Notes under the pieces: model-generated
Told to the model about the DNA's origin: nothing
The model's input: the letters and a program-made list of their open reading frames with translations, nothing else
Databases searched by the model: none
Made by a program: the position numbers and the translations under genes
Shown here: in pieces, positions 22,444-33,866 of the stretch
Position numbering within the stretch: position 1 is the stretch's first letter
Layout: every line of letters begins with the position of its first letter
Assembly: GCF_001540865.1 (NCBI RefSeq)
Contig: NC_033642.1
Span: 4,479,769-4,543,768 of the forward strand
Source: Ananas comosus
Lineage: Eukaryota; Streptophyta; Magnoliopsida; Poales; Bromeliaceae
Direction: 5' to 3'
DNA length: 64,000 nucleotides

Positions 22444-24308
22444 GGGCACGAGAGCTACTGCGAGTGTCTCTACGGAGACGGTACATAGACCAGTTACGGT
22501 CACGACTTCAGTGGGGCTACTAGGGTGTAGCCCAGGGTTTGGTTAGCGGTCGTTTAGGCGACTGCATTGTTAGTGTTGCTTCCGCAGATCTTTGGGTAGG
22601 GTTGTGAGCCTACATCTCCTCCTTAATTGCTGATGAATTTAGCGATTTGGGTCTTTTGACCTTGAACTAGTTCTTTTGTCAAATTGACGTGTACTAGAGT
22701 CGGATTGACACAGTTTTGGTGTCAGGTTTCCGTTGAGGTATACAACGTATGTGGTTATTCTAACACCTAAATTGGTGTGTTGTGGGTTAGTTTGTAGTTG
22801 GTGATAGGTTTCGTCTTGATTTAAGAGACTCCAGGTTATCGTTGGAATTCTCGGAGCTTTGATTATGGTACGGTTGTGGTGCGGAAATCGGTTAGAGGAA
22901 CCGTTTCCTAAAGTCTCAGTTTGTGCGGTTCGTGGCTTAGTACCACTAACAGCTTTCGGATGTTGAAAGTTATAGGATTCCCTGTGAGTCGATTCAGGTT
23001 CGTTCTGATTTCGAATGTTGACTTGTAAAGTCAATGTTTCGATAGTAATGGTTGTGAACTCTTGGTTCAGCGAAGAAGTATCAAGTGGCTTGATACTTTG
23101 ACGTGTCGTGCTTCCAGCTTGTTGTTGGTAGTAGATCTTCGGTATTTCATTTTCTTTTGATAAGTACATTGGCTGCAGACAATGTACCGTCGAAAGTTTG
23201 GATGAAATACCTCTCCTATTTGGGACTCATGGATTGGGTCGGTATTTCCTTTCTCTAGGCTGTCTTGTTGGAAAAGCTAGAGTGATGGTCATCTCTGACC
23301 ATGTGACGAGCCTTGGGTTATTCCCTGGCAGGTTTTGCGCAGTTGATTTATCGTCACTGCTGATGATTTTGACCCTTGTTCGAGTCTAGGTTAGCGTTGG
23401 TTTTATTGTTGTGCCTTCCTCAGCTAAAAGGTTTGGTTATTTAGTAGTCTCGGTCTGTTTGTCGAGAGGTTCGGAATCTCAGTTGTTGAGTTACTTGAGC
23501 CTGGTTGTCGGCTATGATTGTCACCGTATGTGATAGCGTTTAGGGTTTGCGACTCGGCGTGTCGTGTAAACCCGGGATTGGTATGCTTGTCCGGTTAACT
23601 GGTGACAGGTGCGCCTGGGTCTCAATGAGACAGGTAATTGGGTGTTGCTGGGAACATCGATCGTTAGGGTCCCTTGTAGGACGGCAACGACAGGGTCTCG
23701 TAGAGACAGGTGTTGAGCATCACCGATGGTTGTTATCGCATGTGCGATTGGCGACCTGTGCATCAAAGGATGGACTTGCAAAGAGCTTTTGGTGGTCTGT
23801 TGGTACCGGATTAGGTTTGAGGAGACAAAATTGTCTAGCTCAATTGGTATTGTCGGTTGGATCTTTTGGTCAGGTGGAAAGTGAGGTCTTGGACCTAGGA
23901 CTATAGATTGTCGCAGGTGACTTTCCGTTGATGGAGGTTTTGGCAGTTTGTGTGGTTACTGGTGGGAAACTGTGGTCTCCAAGGTGAGAGTTTTGACTCA
24001 GATCTTAGAACAACGTTTTGTGTTCGCTCGTGGTGAGCAGGTTGATATTGTTGGCTAGTCGGAGTGTATCATCGTGACCTACGAAACCACTCCAGACTTG
24101 TGGTGTTGTTCCGTGACTTTTCTACGTGAACATTCGACGTAGTCGAGTCGGTTACTGCTATGCAGACCAAGGTTGAGTGGACCTAAAGTTTCTGAGTGGT
24201 GAATTATTATCTCAGAATTGGTAATTTGGGATCATATAATCCTGGTCGCGGGACTATTTTTGTCCGCAGGTTATAGGATGGTGTTGATCCCGATAGGTCC
24301 CGATCCAT
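22444..24308. other. Non-coding interior of element G
   Basis: No pol motif can be read. The longest frame is a 176-codon minus-strand frame (22639-23169) rich in Ser/Thr/Asn/Gln with no family resemblance; I regard it as chance. The element is non-autonomous or heavily decayed. Confidence 0.5.
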
Positions 24309-24507
24309 AGATTTTGGGTTAGTCTCATCCAAATGTAACCGCAATTCTATTCTCCCCTTAATTGAAGATTGATTTGCCCAGATTCAAGGAAATTGTGATT
24401 GATTAGTACCCCAGGGTGATATCACATTGGTGGAGCAAAGTTTTATTCGATGATGATGGGTACGTGGTTAAGTTTCGGGGACGAAACTTCTTTTAAGGGA
24501 GGGATAA
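24309..24507 (+). promoter_or_regulatory. Element G interior end, hairpin and polypurine tract
   Basis: AAGTTTCGGGGACGAAACTT (24470-24489) is an inverted repeat like that of element A. It is followed by the polypurine tract TTTTAAGGGAGGGATAA (24491-24507), which abuts the 3' LTR. Confidence 0.85.
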
Positions 24508-27500
24508 TGTAAGGACTGAGATTTTGACAGTGCAACTAAACTCTATGTTGACGATGTTTATGTGTGTAATTTAATTACATAAGCACTCGTCAAGTTTCAG
24601 GGGAAAATGAGCTAGAATGGAGAAGTTACGCGATTATTAGTTTTCACTTAAAGTGAATAGTAACCTGGTTTTTTGGTGAAGCCACGGAGTAGAATTTGCT
24701 TCTGGTGCATATTGGACTCCGATCATAGGATTCCAATAGCTCGTTTCTACCGGTTCAGCTATTCTGGAACCAATGGCACTAACAGAATTGGATTTTGATG
24801 CACGGTTTTCGAGAAAAGGGAGTTTTATCAAAAAGCAGGTTTTCGCTCTTTGCTATTCTTGCATTATGGAACCCCTCGTGATCTATGTATGTGATCTGGA
24901 GTTGAGTAAAGGCTGTTTTGGGTACCTACTAGTGGTAGGGAAGTCTAATTCGAATTCGAATTTAAGGTTTATTGGGTTTACACAATTGTGCTAGTGTGGT
25001 GTTTGGATTTTTGGAGAAGAGGTTGGGTTTTGTCGCAAATCGGCAACCAAACTTGATGAAACGAAATTGTAGTTTTGATGCTCTCGTCGTGTTGAACGCG
25101 ATGGTGTGGTCGGATTGAAAATCTGACGGACGGATCTCCTAATATCGTACTATTATCGAGGAAGGGTCACAAGTGGAGAAACGGTATATCCGCGAAAACC
25201 ATTATATTTTATGTGTCGATTCGCGCAAGATTGGAAGTGGAGGTACGTATTTGCAAAACACATGGAGGACTTTGGTGCAAAGTGGCATATGGTATATAAT
25301 ATGCCTCTAGGGTTTCTTTGCACGAAACCCTAGATCCGGCCGACCTAATCCTCCAGCTATGCCCTAAATAGCTTCAGTAGGTCCTTGCCCAACCCATGCT
25401 CGCACCCCGGCCGCCGGCAGGTGCTCCGGCCGTCGGAAAACTGGAACCCGGCCACCTTTCAAGATATCTCTGTCCACCTTGCCTCCATCTCGGCCAGGGA
25501 ACAACTGAAACCCATGGGACTCCCCCTCTGGCCGAGACCCGTCTCCAGCAGCATCGCCGCCGGCCGCCGCCGCCTGGGAGATCCGCGGCCACCCTCAGTT
25601 AGCCCTGACTAGGCACCCGTGAGGTTGTGGCCCGCAAGCCATGGCCGCCATGGAACGATCGCGCCGTCCTCCCACCACCTTCTGCGATCTTCCGCTCACC
25701 GCCTCTCGCCGTCCCGGCCATCCCCTTGGCCGCCGGCCGCCGGGAGAGCTCCCTGCGGTCGTCCAAAACGCGTGCGGGCCATGCAAGGGCCCGTACTGTT
25801 TCCGACTGCCACCGCCGCCCACCGTCGGGTGCCTCGCCCTCCCCTCGACCTCCGGCGATGGATCAGTGTCGCCCCTACCTCCTCCAGCCGCCGCCGCGCC
25901 GCCGGGAAGCCTTGAACCCGAGAGCATGTGAATGGTTGGATCTCAGCCACCGCGCCACCGGCCACCGCCCGCCGGCACCTGCCCTGGACCCCTCCGACCG
26001 GCCGCACCCGTACCCGGCCGGTGTGCCTGCCACCGGCCATGCCCTAGCTCCACCCTGTCCGGTAAACTATTTTCAGCCTGTCTGCGCACTAGTTTCCTGT
26101 TTGGATCACTGTTCCGGTGACCCAGGGCTGTCCCGATGCCTCCGGAGGTGAGCATAGTGATCGTCAGTCAGTGCTGATCACAATGCTCACCTCACTTAGG
26201 GTCAGTGAGCTTCGGATGAGTTAATTAGAGGTGTTTTAGTTTCAGTGCGCGCTGTTTCGTTGAACTTTGTGTCGCTCGTGCGCTTCCGACAGTGGCCGAA
26301 ATTGCTCCGAAAGGTGAGCACGGCCTCCGGCACGCCGAGACCTATCAGTGGGTGTCTCGGTTTGGCTGAATGATCCCTGGTTTACGATGTCGGACCATAA
26401 AAGTGCCGAAATCACATAAAATAATGTGATTTCGGGTAATCGAGAGGGCTTTTATGTGTTTTGGGTTGTTGCGGCTGCTGTTGGCAGCATGGGTGAGCAG
26501 TGGGTGACCTCTGGACTGATTGTCCAAGGCTCCAAACCTTTGCGAAGATCGAAAATGCATTTCCGGCGTGTTTTTCGGCGAAATCCGCCGACGGAACGTG
26601 TGTTCGGTTCGAAATTCTTCCGACGGTGTCTCGGGATGATTATTATGTCGCTGAACCTAGTTGGCTGGTCACCCGCGTCATTTCGAGGGTTCGAAAATGA
26701 CGGGTGAGCGACGGTGGGTTCCCATGTCGAATTAGACACTTCCGGGAATCCGGATCGAAACGATTATCCGATGATAATTGTTTCGACGTGAGGAGTTGTG
26801 TTTGCTGCCATGATGTACGATTATTTATGTTTAGTGGTAGCGGGTGACTCGTAGTGATAGTCGGTGCATTCCGGGACAGTTCGTGGGTCCCGACGGAGTT
26901 CCGGTGTGATTTTCGGGACTTCCGGCGAGTTACGGTAGTCGGTATTGGGAAACCGATCTCCGTGGATTTGTTTGTGGGTTGTGGATTTAGTGATTATTAG
27001 TTATGGGTTAGGCACTAACCCGGTGGACCTTCCTTAGGTCCAGTTGACATTCTTTTGCAGTCAGGAGACAGGCGCGACATCCTTACAGGTGGGTACTTCG
27101 ATCCGACGTTGGTACAGTGGTGCACGCTCGGTGATGGTTTCTTACCCTTGCTCTTTTGCTATTATCCATGCATATACTATATGTTGAGCTTTGCACCTCT
27201 ATTGTTCCATTATACTCTACTCATATGTTTCTATGCTTAGTATCATGTGTAGGAGTAGAGTAGTTTATCGATATGTGATACCTATGACTTGGTTGGTCAG
27301 TTCTTGTATCTCGTTTTTGTGACCTATTCGGTCGTTTCCTTGACTTCTGTCATTCGATGACCATTGAGGTCGGTGTACCCTGAGGGGTTGGATTGTCAGC
27401 TAGTGGCCGACGGTAGTTCTGGATTCTATTAATACACTCTGGTGACCTATTCATCGTTTCGTCATGCATATATGTTAGTTGACTTGAGTAGTCAGTACTT

Positions 27501-29012
27501 GTATACCTTCGGTAGGATATTGAGTTGTTCCATTCTAGTTGACCTGGTTGGTCGGTTCTCCTATGTGGTATCCGTGACCTGGTTGGTCGATTCTTGTACT
27601 TCGTATTAGTGACCTGGTTTGTCGATTCTCGTACTTCGTGTCAGTGACCTGGTCGGTCGGTTCTTGCATCTACAGTTTAGTTGACCCTTCAGCAGTATTT
27701 GCATACTTCTGAGAGGATGTTGAGTTGGTCCATCCTAGTTGACCTGCGTGGTCAGTTCTTGTTCTTCCTTACAGTTGATGACCTATACGGTCGATGAGCC
27801 CTGTGGGCGGGATTGTCGGCTGGTTGCCGATGGTTGATCATTGAGCATATTGCATTGATCGCCTGATACTCGTCGCATTTCACGAACACCGGCAGTCTGA
27901 TCCACCGCAAGGGGTGTTCTTTTCCGGAAAAGTGATTGCAGATGCCAACCCGTGAGTCCTAGAGGGGTTATATGCATGTTAGAGCGGCAGTGGTACTATC
28001 GGGAGGTCTCCGGTGTGAACCTCCAGGGCACAGGCTTGAGGTTTGCGGTGCGGACTAATAGAGCAGCAGATTTCAGATTGGGTATATTTGGACTTCTTGT
28101 CCGGTTGACGAATATAGCTATAGTAGCGGTTGTTGTTTCTATACCTTCAGTTCTTTCGTTACACTGTCTTGCTACTATAGTTTTGTTGCATGTATACTTT
28201 CAGTTGTTCATTACAGTAGCGGTAGTTGTACTTTTATATATATATCTATCTCTTTCGTTCATTATTGTTGCTACTGTATTTAGTATACCTGCTCATGATC
28301 TTATATTTCCACTGACCCGTATTGTTGTTTAGCTCTTCCTGATCCGGTGAGTACTTCTCGCCTTCATCGGCTTGCGGTACCCACTGGGAGGGAAGACATG
28401 TTTACATGTTCTCACCTCTCCCACCATTTTTGAGGTATCGCGGACGGTGAGAGTTGCGACGAGACGTGAGACACGTTCGTAGTGGTCGCTAGAGCTTCCG
28501 ACCCGGTTTGTTGGTTTAGTTCCTACCCTGTTTACTTTGTTATTAATAGCTTTAATATTTTTTGGTTCAGTTGGTTTATGTTAGTTGAATACATGTGGTT
28601 TTAAATGAACTATAGAACTTGTGGGTTTTCTGAAAAGGAAAAATGGTTTTCTACCCCTCGTGGTAACGTTTTTAAAAGATAAAAGTTTTCGTGTAGGGAA
28701 CAGTTTTTAAAAGATTTTCTGTGGATTTATGTTTAGACATTGAATATAAATCTGTGATGTGAATGGTGAATGTATGAATATTTAGTTGTTTATATATATT
28801 CATTTAGTTGTGGTTGTATCCTGGTGTACATGTTATACTTCTTGTACTTGTGCAACGCCGTGCAAATACAGGGGAGACTCTGTCCTAGTGAACAGTGGAT
28901 TCTCTGGATTTGTGGCAGATCTAGCATACCCTGGGGTCAGGTTTTCAAAAAAAAAAAAAAAAAGACGCATTTCCGCTGTTTTTCAAACTAAAAGGGACCC
29001 CGGTACGTGACA
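24508..29012 (+). mobile_element. Element G, 3' LTR (4.5 kb)
   Basis: Starts TGTAAGGACTGAGATTTTGA and ends CCCGGTACGTGACA, followed by GTGAC. It includes the GC-rich island (25370-26150), a block TACAGGTGGGTACTTCGATC near 27084, a 35-bp minisatellite (27538-27681), a GCGGTACCCACTGGGAGGG block near 28374 and a poly-A stretch near 28949. The U5 region has CAGGGGAGACTCTGTCC, a variant of the terminal stem-loop. Confidence 0.85.
27538..27681. repeat. 35-bp minisatellite in LTR G
   Basis: About four units of GTGACCTGGTTGGTCGATTC plus TTGTACTTCGTATTA, with point differences. Degenerate relatives (GACTTGGTTGGTCAGTTC, GACCTGCGTGGTCAG) flank it from about 27285 to 27780. Confidence 0.8.
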
Positions 29013-29017
29013 GTGAC
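29013..29017. repeat. Target site duplication of element G, right copy (GTGAC)
   Basis: Matches 19796-19800. The following AAAACTCAAAAATACATC continues the interrupted Copia interior. Confidence 0.88.
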
Positions 29018-29320
29018 AAAACTCAAAAATACATCAAAATACTCACAACACTCAACTCTTCAAAAGCCGAAAATCGAAATTCATTGCCATCACCAAAACA
29101 ATGAACTTCTCGTGTGAAAGATCCAAAGAAAATACAAAATTACAATTTTGCAACTCCTAAACAAACTCTATGACTTAGGCACAAGGAGTCTTGATGTCTT
29201 CAAAAATCTGCAAAAATATTATTCTTTCCAACGAACAAAGTTAGTAATAAACAAAGTTAAAAATATCTCCCATTTTGTTCATGCGTCGAAGTTAAAAATA
29301 TCTTCCCCTTTCAAAAACTC
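29018..29320 (-). mobile_element. Copia (Sirevirus-like) interior, continued
   Basis: Near-perfect reverse complement of about 17945-18250. It joins the Copia 3' LTR at 18527-19779 once element G is removed. It is cut at 29320 by LTR E, whose start TGTAATGGGC is preceded by AACTC. Confidence 0.7.
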
Positions 29321-32300
29321 TGTAATGGGCTGAAATTTGATTACAAGCTAATTGTGATCAAAGTGATCACAATAATGCTAAAATGGAAATTAAGCATTTC
29401 TAAACTTAATTAGAGGTTTGAGAGCAGCAATTCAAATGTTTTGGAAGTGTGGGAATAGACACGAATGGAATCGAAGTGGTTAAAGACCTCCAATTGCCAT
29501 TGCTTCTCTTATGCTGAAATTTTAGTTAACTTAGTAAAAAATGATCAAGTTAATGCAAATTTGAGAATTAAATGTTATCAAATTAATTTGGCAGCTTGGG
29601 AAGTTCATTTGGTATGTTTTGGAAGTGCTCGAAGTGAATTGGAAGTGTCAGAAACCTCCAATCACTGCTGCTATCAAGTAATGCTGAAATTCCTAGTTAA
29701 TGTTGATCAAAATGATCAACATGATGCCAAATTGGAAATTAATTGCTTCCAAATTAATTTGACAACTTGTAGAGGTATATTAGTGTAATTTGGAAGTGCT
29801 TGAGTGGACTTGAAGTGAGTTGGATGGGCAAAATAAGCTTCAAAGTGCTGCTGCATCTAGTTGTTTAGTGCAGGGACTGAATTCTAAGCTTCAGGGACTG
29901 AAATGTAAATCTGAAGGCTGCAATGCCCTTTTGCTGAAATTGAGGGTTAAGTTGCAAATTTTCATCTTTATCACTTAATCCCAGCTGAGTTGCATGTGTG
30001 TACGTGTCCACTGCCCTTTTTCCATCACTTCTTTCATTCTTTTTCTTCTTCTTCTCTCTTTAGGCTGATGGAAACCAAGAAAGAGTTGAGGAGTTTGATG
30101 TTGGCAGCTTGGAGGACTTGTGGGCTGAGAAGAAGTCTGAACCAAGCTTATAATTTCTGATGTTGAAGTTGTTGGGCAACCTGAAATAGCACCTAATTAA
30201 GGTAATTGGTTCTAGTAACTGATTAGTATCAAGCTAATTACCTTAGAAAGGATGCTTACATGGAATCCTTGCTACTAGTGTTAGCTATTCTGGAATTTCA
30301 AGCCGAATTCATGTTGCTGCTGCTGTCGAAATGAAGAGAGGGCCAATTGATGCATGGAACAAGTTGATTCAGCATCAGGTTAGCGTAAGTTTATTCCTTA
30401 TTGGATCATAGTCCAATTAATTGCTTTAAAATGGATCAAGTTAAGAACTATGTGCTGAAATTTCAGACTTGAAGCTGAATTGTTGAGTTGTTGAAGCTAA
30501 GATCACCCTGGTTGAATACCTAATTAAGGTAAACTGGTTCTAATATCTAATTGTAGACAAGTTAGTTGCATTAAAGATGATCCACATAAGAGTAATTGCT
30601 GCCAGGGTTTTGATATTGGACTGATTGCAGCAAAGAACAAGTCTGGTTCAACCTTGAAGTGAAAGCTTGAGTATTCTATAGTGTCACCTAAATAGCTTGG
30701 NTCGAGCTACAGAAAATCTGAGAGAAGCTTGAATCCTGGTAAATGATGCTAAATACCTTAGTAGAATATGATTACTTGTGTAGAATTCAGGATTAGTTAT
30801 TGCTGAAAACTGTGAAGCTCAAATGCTGAATTTCAGCATTTGAGATCCTGGATGTTAAGGCTGAGAAGGAACCAGTTCAATAGCAAATCGAGATAAATTG
30901 CGCTTAGAACTCAATTAGTTGTAATTGAGAGATGTTAATTAAGAATCTGATGGATAATAAAGCTAATATAAATGCAAAACTGTATTGATGAGTTCCTATT
31001 TGGAACACTGTGATTGTAACTTACACTATACATAAATATATAGATGTTTATATATCTATATATGTAAGTGGGAGTTAAGATGCTAACTTGTAAAATATGA
31101 GAATAAGGCTCTAGTTTAATCTCTTTTAATCCTTGATAAATGAAAGTTAATCATGCTCGAAAGTCTAAATTGACTTTCCGACAGGTCGACGACACACTAG
31201 TTACGGTACAGACCGTTCTAGTTCTATTTACACCGAGTCGCGAGAGCTAGTTGTCGACGCATTTTGAGACGTGGATTCTAGTTGTTTACAACACTACAGG
31301 TGGGTGGTACTATCCGAAGTCTTTGAATCACCTTTTATGTCTATGATTATTCATTGAGCATAATTATATTTGTAGTCATGTATTATAGGGTGTTCGGCAT
31401 TGTGCAAGTGAAAATATAAATTCCTATCAACAATGAGAACTTGTGAACCTTAGAATGTGGACATAGAACCCTATGAATGCATGGACTATAACAATAGTGA
31501 ACTTGGTGACATTCTAACTAGAGAATTGGATAGCATTGAGAAATAAAACAGTGAAACTAGCAAAAAGAGCTAGTTAGAGTTAAAGTGTGACATGGCTATT
31601 ATTGAATCCTCTAAAGGAGGATCAGATCTTACTCACATAGTCTGTTTTTAGCTTGGTGGTTGTCGCTCCCCCCAGGCAGTGCGCTCCGGAGTGGTCACTT
31701 GATGGGTTAAAGAATTTGCCCTTGAACTAAAGTATCTGTTCTACAGACGGTCCCGTCGGGAGGCAGCTTAGGGCCCGCCAGGGATTGAGTTAGTGAGTTA
31801 CAGTTAACCAAATGGTTAGCTAGATTGATTGAGTATTGGTACATTACAGCATGCATGCATACTTACAGTTTTCATGTATCATTTCTTTTAGCTTTGTACA
31901 GGCATTGTAGTAGTTATATGTTATAGTTGGTTACTATCTGTTTACTTCTTTTGCCTACATATGCCTGAATAGACCTAGTGGGTCAGTCGGCGAGGTCGGC
32001 GTCCGAACCTACTGGAAACTTTTAGTAGTTCTCACACCACTAACCACACAGGTTCCAGTGCGAGCGTTGTTGCCGAGGATCACGGCAAGAGCCCTGCAGC
32101 CTAGCTAGTTGACACCAGAGTATAGTAGTTTACCATTTTGGTTTTATGTTACACATTTTAATGTAATGAAACTTGTAAATGAATATATAAACAGTATGTA
32201 AATAACTAAATGTTCCAGTTATGTAAATTCAGTTTAAAGTTTTAAATTACAGTGAATTTCATGTTTAGTTAGTTTACTATCACTTGTGATTGTTGCTTGC

Positions 32301-32463
32301 CCTTGTGCAAGCCATGTATATTGAAATGTTATCCTGGGAATTGTTTATTTCTTTATACATGTACTCGTTGTTGTTGAGCCTTGGGCGGACAGAGGAGGTT
32401 CTGTCCGTTCGGCGTCTGTGTACGGGCTCGGATCGACCAAATTGGCGATAGCGGGACGTGACA
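29321..32463 (+). mobile_element. Element E, 5' LTR (about 3.1 kb, with an assembly join)
   Basis: Begins TGTAATGGGCTGAAATTTG and ends GCGGGACGTGACA at 32463. A match to the initiator tRNA-Met primer site follows eight bases (32464-32470 are a spacer). A GTGGGTGGTACTATCCGAAG block near 31301, a TCTTACTCACATAGTCTG block near 31627, a CCGAACCTACTGG block near 32003 and the terminal stem-loop block near 32380 are present. Vector sequence and an N at 30663-30701 mean the left and right parts could come from different copies. Confidence 0.75.
30663..30701. other. Cloning-vector sequence (HindIII site plus SP6 promoter flank) and N
   Basis: AAGCTT (30663-30668), then GAGTATT, then CTATAGTGTCACCTAAAT (30676-30693), then AGCTTGG and an N. 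CTATAGTGTCACCTAAAT is the complement of the SP6 promoter ATTTAGGTGACACTATAG. I recognise the HindIII-to-SP6 context as that of pBeloBAC11/pIndigoBAC-type vectors. It is residual vector at the end of a clone read, not plant DNA. Confidence 0.93.
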
Positions 32464-32470
32464 GAAAAAG

Positions 32471-32482
32471 TGGTATCAGAGC
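32471..32482 (+). promoter_or_regulatory. Primer-binding site of element E (initiator tRNA-Met)
   Basis: TGGTATCAGAGC is the standard plant initiator tRNA-Met complement, eight bases after the LTR terminus. It identifies the LTR to its left as a 5' LTR and the strand as +. Confidence 0.95.
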
Positions 32483-32771
32483 AAGCGATAGTAAAAGTCT
32501 AGGATGACCTACGGGACTTAGGATTGGAAACCTAGGAACCAGGAACGCGAGTGGCGTGAATCTAATGATAGCGAAAGCCAAATAAATTGGGTTAGCTGTT
32601 AGTAAGTCTCTAATGTTAATTAGGGGCTGATCCAGGTGATATTTGTACACAACTTAAGGAGTTATGTTGGGTGGCCAACAACATAAAGCCGAGGGTTGAG
32701 TATAAATATGCTTGATTGCTTTCGCCTGATTGGTTTCGTTTTACTAATGTGAATGGTTTGTTTCAGGAGAA

Positions 32772-33752
32772 ATGCCACCGCGACGTGCGACGAGATCCAC
32801 TCCGGCATCACCTTCTGAGGTGCCAGAGCAGTTTGGGTCTGGTGAGGTTCAGGAGTTGTGTGCTCAGGTGAGCGCGTTAGTCGGGGCTATGCAGAGACAG
32901 GAGGAACATATAAAGAGTCTACAGGATCAAATGTCGCGACAGGCGACAACAGCAGCACCTGGGAGTCAGGATGTACCTGTATCTGAGGCGCCGATGACCG
33001 TGCCTCCTGTTCCGCCGACTGTTCCTCCCATGGTTTCTGGGCCTTCTGCTGTAGATCCAGCCGTGGTAGAGGCCGAGCAAGTGCGATTTGTAAAGGTACT
33101 AGAGGCATTTATGCGGTTTAATCCGCCTATGTTTGACGAAAAAGAAGCAGATCTGTGGGTATTGGAGACGTGGTTTACAGCGATGGAGGCATTATTTGAG
33201 GACATTTATACCCTGGAAAGGGACAAGGTTCCGTTGGCAGCGCACTGTTTTGAGAAGGATGCTCAGATATAGTGGCAAAAGGCCAAGAAGAAGCGGGCAT
33301 CAAACTTATCACCGTTCACTTGGGAGGAGTTTCGAGAGCTGTTATTTATGGAGTACTTTCCTGACAGTGATAAAGGGAAAATGAAGAAAGACTTCCGTAA
33401 GTTGAGACAGGGAAACCGTTCGGTATGGGAGTACGAACGAGAATTTACTCATTTGGTGAACTGTGTGCCTGGGATGGTTCATACAGATCGAGATCGAGCG
33501 GAGTGCTTTGAGCGGGGGTTGCGACCGGACATATTCAGGACAGTCAATGCTCTAAAGTTAAAAACTTTTGAGGAAGTTTTAGATCGAGCTCTTTGGGTTG
33601 AGCGCGAGAATGCGATTGCGCGTTATGAACGCGAATCGTTTGAAAGAGAACGAGAAAGAGAAAAAGAAAAGAAAAGGACTACTAGTGGTGCCGGGGGACA
33701 GTCGAGCTCTAAACGGCCCCCTCGGTATCTACGTTCCCAGTCGAGGTATTAG
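32772..33752 (+). pseudogene. gag: Gag (capsid part) of element E
   Basis: Structural protein that packages retrotransposon RNA. The start ATG at 32772 (MPPRRATRST) follows the leader. A coiled stretch QVSALVGAMQRQEEHIKSLQ is followed by the Retrotrans_gag domain from about 33145 (LWVLETWFTAMEALFEDI) to about 33550 (YEREFTHLVNCVPGMV, CFERGLRPDI). The frame is kept throughout but is broken by TAG at 33270-33272, where family members have Trp (AQIWWQ type), and by TAG at 33750-33752. A Glu/Arg/Lys-rich run (about 33640-33680) follows the domain. The stops make it inactive without readthrough. Confidence 0.9.
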
Positions 33753-33866
33753 GGACCCCCGAGGTGTGTGATTTGTGGCGGGAATCATCGACCGTCGGCT
33801 TGTTCACAGCATGAGGGCAAGTGTTACAAGTGTGGGCAGCCGGGACATATGATTCGTGATTGCCCG
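33753..33866 (+). pseudogene. gag: Gag nucleocapsid zinc knuckles of element E
   Basis: In the same frame after the TAG at 33750, CVICGGNHRPSAC (a CX2CX3HX4C variant) is followed by a classical CX2CX4HX4C knuckle CYKCGQPGHMIRDC (33822-33863). These bind RNA in the particle. The frame then runs on into the protease region. Confidence 0.9.

Noticed and set aside
22639..23169. 176-codon minus-strand frame in element G
   Set aside because: Ser/Thr/Asn/Gln-rich, without family resemblance, in a decayed interior; could be chance. Kept only as a note in the interior feature.
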